DNA from: Amorphophallus konjac
Taxonomy: Eukaryota > Streptophyta > Magnoliopsida > Alismatales > Araceae
Assembly (NCBI GenBank): GCA_022559845.1
Contig: CM040126.1
Coordinates: 119,140,886-119,204,885 of the forward strand
Length of the DNA stretch: 64,000 nt
Direction: 5' to 3'
Shown here: piece after piece, positions 56,979 to 64,000 of the stretch
Layout of the letters: the number at the start of each line of letters is the position of its first letter
Numbering within the stretch: position 1 is the first letter of the stretch
The notes under the pieces: generated by a model
The model's input: the letters and a program-made list of their open reading frames with translations, nothing else
Databases searched by the model: none
What the model was told of the DNA's origin: nothing
Program-made: the position numbers and the translations under genes

Positions 56979-59900
56979 TGTCACGCCCCGACGCGGAATA
57001 TCAGGATGCAGCAGTTATATACATTCATGATAAGTAGAGCGATAACAGAATTAAGAGATCATAATTGCAACTAGAAGGAATTACTCTATAATTACCAATT
57101 TACTCATAATTAGATAATAAAATGTTTCCAAACATCTTACATTTCAACTCGAAGAAAAGAAGAAAGAAAAGATTACAACTCTATCGAGGACTCATTTAGA
57201 CCATAGCTATACTACTCCAAACTCTACTAAGACAACTGCCACAAGCACATCTAATAGTTCCACTTCGGGTCTGTACTCTTGCCCATCCCCGTCCGTTTGC
57301 ATTTCCTCATCGGAGCTACCTGAAAATGGGGGGAAAAACTGGGTGAGCGAACACTCAGTAGGTAATAGCAGGCAAAGTTTAAGTAGTTAACCACGTTAAT
57401 TAACTGTCATGCATGCGAACTAAGAACGATAAAACAAGTTAACAAAAGAATTGATGGAAACGAAAATAATAGAATGAATTGAACATAGATATATCAATTT
57501 CCAGGAATTGGCCGATCAAGCACGCAAACAGGCAAGTCATAAATTCCATGTCGGAATCTAATAGATGTACAAAGAAAATGGATGAATGTCGTAGACACAC
57601 GCTAGTCATGCACTCGGAGCAATACCTCACCATGTCATTACAACTCCCCGAGGCACTAGTACTTTTCGGGCGCTCCTCCCAGGATCAGATCGGGCCCTTA
57701 TGATGGGTTGGCATTGATTTGGTGGATCAGAGATCCCAAGTAATATCTAGACATTCATTGGAATCGGCCAAGAATTCCAAGGCAAGCTATGTAACTTATT
57801 TTCTAAGATCAAGAGAGATTTCAATAATAGAATGGAAAGCCATAAGATTTATGGCTTGTAAAGAACAAGAACAAAAATCAGGATTTATTGTAACTTAAGC
57901 CTATCTTGGCTCAACTTACTAGAACACACAAGAAACACGTGAAACAAGCTTCAGGCTGAGTTGCGGTCATATTTGGGCCGCAACAAGACAAAAATGGTCT
58001 AACATGGACCGCTCTAGGCAATATTGGGCCAGAAGAACGAGACCCAGAGTCAAGAATTAAAAAGGTCCTCGATGGGCCATTTACCAAATGCAAACGGTCC
58101 ACAGGGGGCCGCTAAGTACGAGAAAGTTCCTGGACCACAGCAAAGGTAAACGATCTTTACTGGGCCGCCCCATCTAGAAACAGTCTTTGGATGGCCACTT
58201 GGAGGATGAAAACAGTCCAATGACAACCGCAACTATTCTGGGCCCAGCAAGACTGAAGTAGTCAACATAATGGGCTCCCAGCCCACCCAAGACTTGATGG
58301 AACTGAAGTAGGGTCCAGCCCACACCTCTCAGGTTGAGCCAGGGGCGATTTGGTCAACTTAGACCTGGCTAGGTTGATGGGAAACAAGGAAGATGACCAG
58401 CAGAACCTGGCTCATGGCCAGCAAGAAAAACGGTCATGACTAGACCGCTTAAGGCACTAGACGGTCTAGCCCGGGGCCACCTTTAAGCCAAGATAGACCG
58501 AACTCTGGGCTATAAAATAGGCTATTTGATCGAGTAATTGGGTGCTGGTCTTGAGGGTACAACCCGCCCGACGTCATAGTGGGAATCCCAGGCTCGCAGG
58601 GCCTTACGGAGGTCTCATAATGGAGGTTCTAGTCCGACGGAAGGAATATCCGGCGGAGAGTCCCAACCATTACAAGATTAAAGGTTTAATGAAGCATCGG
58701 AAAATGATAGACGATCGGTTAGTCAGTACCACCGGAGTGGAGTGACTGTCAAACAATACTAGATAATTTTCACATTTATTTCACCATAATTATTGTGACA
58801 GATTGATACAAATTTAAATTTTTATAACCAAGATCATGTTGGAGAACGTACTGTGATGGAATGGAAGAGAAATATTAATCATGAACATAGTTAGATCAGT
58901 CCATATATTCCATAATTTACCAATTCCTTATGTGGGTTTCCGACCTACACATGCAATCTTGCCGAGGTAAACAATACATACAAAAGGGAAATAAGCGATA
59001 CGAGATGGTCTAATTTAGGACCGCTAACAGAGGCTAGCGGTCTATCGAATGACCGCTTAGGGTGACGATCATTAGAACTGGCAGATAGGAAAAAATGGTC
59101 TAAAGCGAGTGGCCGCTGGATTCCTTAAACGGTCATTTGATAGGCCGCATAGTCCAGAATAGTAACCGGTGAAACTGTCTATCGAGCGACCGCTAGGGAC
59201 CCGGGGCGGTTCCTATGATGACCGCAAACAGGTCGACAGCCCGGTCTCCGATGATCTTTGATAGACACAATTTGCCACGCCAAATTCGAACTATACACTA
59301 AACAACAATTGGGCAAAATGAAAGCAGTAGAAAGAGCATAAAAATTCACACAAATAGGCATGATTAATTGGTTTTTAGCTTGCTATACAACCTAAAATCA
59401 AACAATATAAGGAAGCTATCGAGGACGGAACCCTAAATCGACATGCTTCTACTAAAATCATTAATACGACCTCTACACAAGATGAAATTTTAAGGCTTTT
59501 GCTACTAATAGAAAAAAGATAGGAAGGCGCATGCGACGGTAAAATTTAACTTATGTTTAGACCACTATTGCCTACCTAAATCAAAGGAGGAAGAGGACGG
59601 AGGCCACCAAGATCGCACGAAGAACACCCTCACCAACTCGACGAATTCTCCCACGAACGTGCTCCTCGCCGGACGCCACAATAAAACAACATTTCTAGGT
59701 CGGGCTAGGGTCTGATTTATAGGATTAATTGAACCCTAGAGGCATCGATTAGGCTGGAATAGTCCACGAACTCCGATCGCGCGATATTCACACATTGACC
59801 CGGTCACGCCACCGTCTCGCCTCAAATTCGAATTCTAGAGTTTGGGTTTCGGCGTGGAATGAGAGGGCTAATGGGCTACCGATCAAGGCCGATCTAATGG

Positions 59901-60168
59901 GCTTGATTTGGGCTCAAATGATCACGATTTGGGCTCGAATTAAGCGATCTAAGGTCTGGTTACTCTAAGGTCTGATTTTAGCCTTAATTCCTTAATTCAG
60001 CTTGGTTAGGATTTTAATTAGGGTTTGACTTAGAAGGACAATAGTCTAAACTTTTTGTCCTCTACACGATTATCATTTTTCCAGATTTTTATAATTTGTT
60101 TGAGTTTCTCCCGAAAGAAAATTTTAAATTCCACCATTTAGTTCTAATTAAATTCTCGGGATGTTACA
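56979..60168 (-). repeat. 3' LTR of right-hand chromovirus
   Basis: 3190 bp; on + TGTCACGCCCC...GATGTTACA. Minus-strand TATA-like tataaatc near 59715-59722. Dyads at 57965-58240 and 59004-59225 (for example AGCGGTC 59036-59042 with GACCGCT 59051-59057). Confidence 0.88.
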
Positions 60169-60205
60169 CCCTCCCCCACTTTAAGGAATTTGGTCCTCCA
60201 AATTC
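60169..60205 (-). promoter_or_regulatory. PPT and hairpin, right-hand chromovirus
   Basis: On the - strand the PPT is aaagtgggggaggg, next to the LTR; the hairpin GAATTTGG (60186-60193)/CCAAATTC (60198-60205) has a 4-base loop. Confidence 0.8.
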
Positions 60206-60262
60206 ACTGCACTTATCGAAATGGGGATAGTAAGATAACTAACCTTAGAAAAAATCGAGGTA

Positions 60263-61302
60263 TTACTTTCGGATAGCATCTTCTGACTCCCAAGTAGCTT
60301 CTTCAGTTCCTCGTCGACTCCATTGAACTTTTACCATAGGTATGGAACGATTCCTGAGTTGTTGTTCCTTTCGATCCAAAATCTTTTTGGACTTTTCCTC
60401 ATAAGTCAAATCTTCCTTTAATTCCAGATCCACATGTTGAATGATGTGAGCGGGGTCATAAGCATATTTCCGCAACATAGATACGTGAAAAACATTGTGC
60501 ACTCCAGAGAACTGAGGTGGTAACGCTAATCTGTAAGCAACTTCTCCAACTCTCTCTAGAATCTGGAAAGGGCCAACGCATCTCGGACTTAGCTTGCCAC
60601 AAATTCCAAACCTTCAAATTTCTCTCTTAGGTGAAACCTTCAAGAATACATGCTCGCCTACTTGAAACTCCAAGGCTCTCCTACTATCGGCATAACTTTT
60701 CTACCTTGATTGTGCCACTTGCAGACGATCTCGGATAACACGGATATTCTTGGATGACTCTGAAATGAGATCCGGTCCCAGCCATTGCTTCTCTCCTACC
60801 TTATCCCAACACAATGGTGATCGATAACTTCTTCCATAAAGAGCCTCGAACGGAGCCATCTGGATACTGGACTGGTAACACTATTATTGTAGGCGAACTC
60901 AATTAAAGCCAAATGCTCATGCCAACTACCTCTAAAATCAATCATGCAAGCCCTTAACATATCTTCAACGATCTGGTTAGTTCTTTTAGTCTGCCCGTCT
61001 GTTTGAGGATGAAAGGCAGTGCTAAAATTCAGACGGGTTCCCAAGGACTCTTGCAGTCCTCTCCAAAAATGCGAAGTAAACCTGGGGTCTCTATCTGACA
61101 CAATGCTTATCAGTACTCCATGAAGTCTTACAATTTCCTTCATATAAAGAGTAGCCAAAACATCAACTGTCCACTTTGACTTAATCGATAAGAAATGAAC
61201 AGACTTAGTTAGTCTATCAACAATAACCCATATCGCATCAAGTCCACCATGAGTCCTAGGTAGACCCATGATAAAATCCATACCGACGCTCTCCCATTTC
61301 AT
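60263..61302 (-). pseudogene. Integrase core to chromodomain, right-hand element
   Basis: Integrase core (61302 down to 60796) keeps M-D-F-I-M-G and S-D-R-D-P-R-F-T, but the third catalytic position reads D-G-Q-T-K-R-T-N: lysine replaces glutamate, one G-to-A change. The frame shifts after N-N-S near 60880. Further left, the GPF module has stops at arginine and glutamine positions. The end 60502-60263 holds the V-F-H-V-S-M-L-R-K-Y segment and a chromodomain-like tail. The remnant cannot integrate. Confidence 0.85.
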
Positions 61303-61859
61303 TGTGGTATATCGAGCGGCTTTAACTTCCCAGCAGGTCTGAAATGCTCAGCCTTTACTTTCTGACATACCAAGCATCTACTCATGAATTCTGCTACTTC
61401 CTTTTTCATGCTCGGCCACCAAAAGGTCCTTTTTAAATCCTGGTACATCTTAGTACCTCCAAGGTGAATAGTATACCTGGACCTATGGGCTTCTTCTAAG
61501 ATTTTGCCTTTTACTTCAGCCACATCAGGAACACATGTTCTTCCTTGAAATAATAGCATGCCATCATCGGCTAATATAAAATCTGGTCTATTACTCAGAC
61601 TTTCCTTGATCTCTACCAACATCGGATCATTTCCTTGTAGGGACTTGATTTCCATCAATAATTCTGGGCGAAGCTGAAACTGAGCGATCATGACCCGATC
61701 CTTACTAACATTGAGGTCTAAACTAGCCAACTGTTCCAGCAGTCTCCATTCTTGCAACATGAGACTTGACAATTTTACTATTGGCTTGAGGCTTACAGCG
61801 TCAGCCACCACATTACCTTTTCCAGGATGATACTCGATAGAGAAATCGAAATCCTTCAA
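61299..61859 (-). pseudogene. RNase H end and integrase zinc domain
   Basis: 187-codon frame with Y-H-P-G-K-G-N-V-V-A-D-A (RNase H end) and the integrase zinc site E-A-H...H-L-G...C-L-V-C. The usual D-A-L-S-R-K reads D-A-V-S-L-K, and the usual H-P-G is H-L-G. A one-base deletion near 61297 throws it out of frame with the integrase core. Confidence 0.85.
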
Positions 61860-62956
61860 ATACTCGAGCCACCTTCTCTACCTCATGTTAAGTTCCTTCT
61901 GAGAAAACAGGTATTTAAGGCTCTTATGGTCAAAGAACACAATACAAGCCTCTCCATATAAGTAGTGCCTTCAAATTTTCAAGGCAAACACTACTGCAGC
62001 GAGTTCCAAATCATGGACGGGATAATTTTCTTCATGCTTCCTCAGTTGCCTAGAGGAATAGGCTATCACCCTGCCATTCTGCATAAGCACACAACCCAAG
62101 CCAATGCCCGAAGCGTCCATGTAGACTTCAAATCCTCCTTCTTTAGAAGGCAAAGTCAAAACATGGGCAGTGGTCAAACAGTCCTTCAGAGTTTGGAAAC
62201 TCTGCTTACAATTTTCGACCACTCAAACTGATTCTCCTTGTGGGTCAATCTGGTCAGGGGTATCGCAATCTTGGAGAAATCTCTGATAAATCTCCGATAA
62301 TAACTTGCTAGGCCTAGAAAACTTCTTACTTCAGTTACATTCACAGGCCTATCCTAGTTTCTTACTGCCTCCACCTTTGAGCGGTCAATAGAAATTCTTT
62401 CTTTAGCAATAATGTGTCCCAGAAAAGACACTTCATGCAACCAGAAATCACACTTATTAAACTTGGCATACAGCTGATGATCTCTTAATAATTGCAATGC
62501 CACCCTCAAGTGCTCAGCATGCTCCTCCTTACTCTTAGAGTATATAAAGATATCATCAATAAACACCATGACCCACTGATCTAGGTAGGGCCGGAACACA
62601 CTATTCATCAACTGCATGAAAGCTACAGGAGCATTCGTTAGTCCAAAAGGCATTACCATAAATTCAAAATGCCGGTACCTGCTACGGAAGGTAGTTTTAA
62701 AGATATCATCGTCCTTGATCCGCAGCTGATGGTATCCTGATCGAAGATCAATCTTAGAGAAATATTGTGCTCCCACTATCTGATCGAACAGTTCATCTAT
62801 TCTCGGCAATGGGTACTTATTCTTGACAGTAAGCTGGTTCAAATACCGGTAGTCGATGCACAGTCTCAATGAACCATCCTTCTTTCGTATGAACAATACT
62901 GGGGCTCCCCACGGGGACGTACTCGGACGAATAAACCCCTTCTCGAGCAACTCCAT
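61860..62956 (-). pseudogene. Reverse transcriptase and RNase H
   Basis: RT from 62956 to about 62354 with [15 protein letters not shown] and the catalytic F-I-D-D (about 62550). A stop at a tryptophan position (about 62354, TGG to TAG) separates it from the connection region. RNase H (62222-61971) keeps M-D-A-S, D-L-E-L and D-H-K-S-L. Further stops follow the K-I (tryptophan position, TGG to TGA, about 61970) and precede R-R-W-L-E-Y (glutamine position, CAG to TAG, about 61880). The catalytic residues are present; the frame is not. Confidence 0.88.
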
Positions 62957-62962
62957 TAATTG

Positions 62963-63792
62963 CTACTTTAATTCCCTCAACTCCGCATGAGACATAAGAT
63001 ACGGAGCCTTAGAAACAGGGGACGCGCCTGGAATTAGATCAATAGAAAAGACTACATCTCTCTCAGGTGGAAGTCCCGGCAAATCCTTAGGAAAAACATC
63101 TGGAAAATCTTGAATAACAAGGATGTCCTTAATCTCAAACTCCTTCTTATTGGTTAAAGAAACCAAGGCAAGAAAAGCCTGACATCCTTTCTTCAATAAC
63201 TTCTCAGGTCAAAGAGCCGAAATAAGCGGCACGAACTTAGAGTGCCTAACCCCAACAAAAGAAAGCTCGGGGTGTCCAGAAAAAGACACGAGCTAGTTCT
63301 ACAATGAACATTGGCCTCATTTCTAGCCAACCAATTAGCTCCTAGGATCACATCATAATCCTTCATTGCCATACAAACCAAATCAGCTGGCATATTCTAC
63401 CCACTAATCAGGATCTTACTAGAAGGGTAGTAATATTTGATTGCAGAACCTGAACTAATAGGGGTTGAAATTTCCAATAGAGAATTCATTAACATAGGTT
63501 TTACAGTTAAGGACTTAGCAAGACTCTGAGAAATAAAGGAATGCGTTGCTCCGGTATCAAATAGAACAAAAGCTGGCTTATCATAGACAATAAGTGTACC
63601 TTCAACAAGTCCACCCTCCTCGGTGATTTCGGTCTCAGTTTCCTGTAGGGCTTGAAGCTTGCCCTGCCGCTTCTGACCTCCTTGCCGCTTATTTGGCGTA
63701 GCTTGGTCGAACGAGAGGGGACACTCAAGAATACGATGGTCCCGGCTTTCGCAGCGTAGACAGGCACCTAGCTTGCGCCAACACTCCTTCAT
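62963..63792 (-). pseudogene. Zinc knuckle and protease
   Basis: The right part (63792-63397) has the zinc knuckle end, a second C-L-R-C...H...C knuckle and the protease active site L-F-D-T-G-A-T-H-S-F-I-S (about 63550). The frame shifts near 63395. The next part (63393-63193) has D-Y-D-V-I-L-G-A-N-W-L and then loses frame. The segment 63196-62963 is the pre-RT linker with P-D-V-F-P and L-P-G-L-P-P-E-R, ended by a stop (CAG to TAG). Confidence 0.85.
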
Positions 63793-64000
63793 CTTGTGAC
63801 CTGGCCGGTCACAAAACTTGCAAATAGCCTTAGACGGGACAACCGAACCCGCCTTCTTATCACCATTCCTCGACTTCTTGTCCTGTGATGAACTTGACCC
63901 GCCGTTGGGCCTCTTCTAGCCATTAGTGGGTTTAAAATTCCCAGAACTAGTTGTTGAATCTTTCCTCTTGTCTCTTCCTCGGATTCGATCCGTCATCTCC
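63793..64000 (-). pseudogene. Gag C-terminal part, runs off window
   Basis: Lysine- and glycine-rich gag tail leading into the first zinc knuckle (C-D-R-P-G-H near 63805). No complete frame is seen; the start is outside the window. Confidence 0.6.

Larger units (their letters stand above)
56979..64000 (-). mobile_element. Right-hand chromovirus, - strand, decayed
   Basis: 3' LTR 56979-60168, PPT with hairpin, then pol and gag read leftwards from the right window edge. Its LTR (3190 bp) ends, on the - strand, in cggggcgtgaca like the outer chromovirus, and its zinc knuckle and integrase are close to that element's, so they are sister families. Numerous nonsense changes and frameshifts. It inserted into the Tat element, so it is younger than that. 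The 5' LTR is outside the window. Confidence 0.88.

Overview
This window is intergenic DNA from a large, repeat-rich flowering-plant nuclear genome. I find no host gene. Nearly every base belongs to nested LTR retrotransposons: SIRE-like Ty1/copia, chromoviral (Tekay/Del-like) Ty3/gypsy, Tat-like Ty3/gypsy, a Cassandra-type TRIM carrying 5S-rRNA-like sequence, and a large non-autonomous LARD. The plant assignment rests on these lineages, on the 5S-bearing TRIM and on initiator-Met-tRNA primer sites. I cannot name the species.

Layout. (1) 1-5180: 3' half of a + strand SIRE-like element (gag remnant, long 3' non-coding tract, 3' LTR 3173-5180), inserted in (2) an outer + strand chromovirus (5' LTR remnant 5181-8900, gag 9135-10137, integrase end of pol 37473-39043, 3' LTR 39055-42331). 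Its 5' LTR also carries a complete 730-bp Cassandra TRIM (7837-8566, TSD TCTTG/TCTTA). (3) 10138-37472 replaces the outer element's PR-RT-RNase H with a composite of - strand SIRE-type LTR and internal pieces. Into this are inserted an intact chromovirus (11068-20654, TSD CAACC, 1550-codon gag-pol on the - strand, near-identical 2372-bp LTRs) and an intact LARD (27407-36838, TSD CACAA, 3708-bp LTRs, no protein). (4) 42332-45650: the older - strand SIRE-like element into whose 3' LTR the outer chromovirus inserted. (5) 45651-46647: a truncated chromoviral LTR. (6) 46648-51797: a Tat-style LTR and leader followed by an unrecognised decayed reading frame. (7) 51798-56978: a Tat-lineage element (LTR, gag, protease) cut off by (8) 56979-64000: a - strand decayed chromovirus that runs off the right edge.

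The more interesting content is non-coding and structural. A two-stem RNA hairpin with Watson-Crick covariation recurs in four places in three SIRE-like elements. A hairpin follows the PPT side of the coding region in all four chromoviral/LARD elements, again with covariation. One SIRE-like LTR carries a cluster of hairpins whose stems differ in sequence but each pair with themselves, plus more than 60 copies of a TGTAYAGACTT motif. SIRE-type U3 regions hold pairs of GTCGAC palindromes mostly spaced 21-23 bp apart. The LTRs of several unrelated Ty3 families all carry arrays of CGGTC...GACCG dyads. The intact chromovirus and the protein-less LARD share PBS, PPT hairpin, LTR blocks and dyad arrays, so they look like an autonomous/non-autonomous pair. 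The older copies are broken mainly by C-to-T/G-to-A nonsense changes, as expected for methylated, silenced elements.
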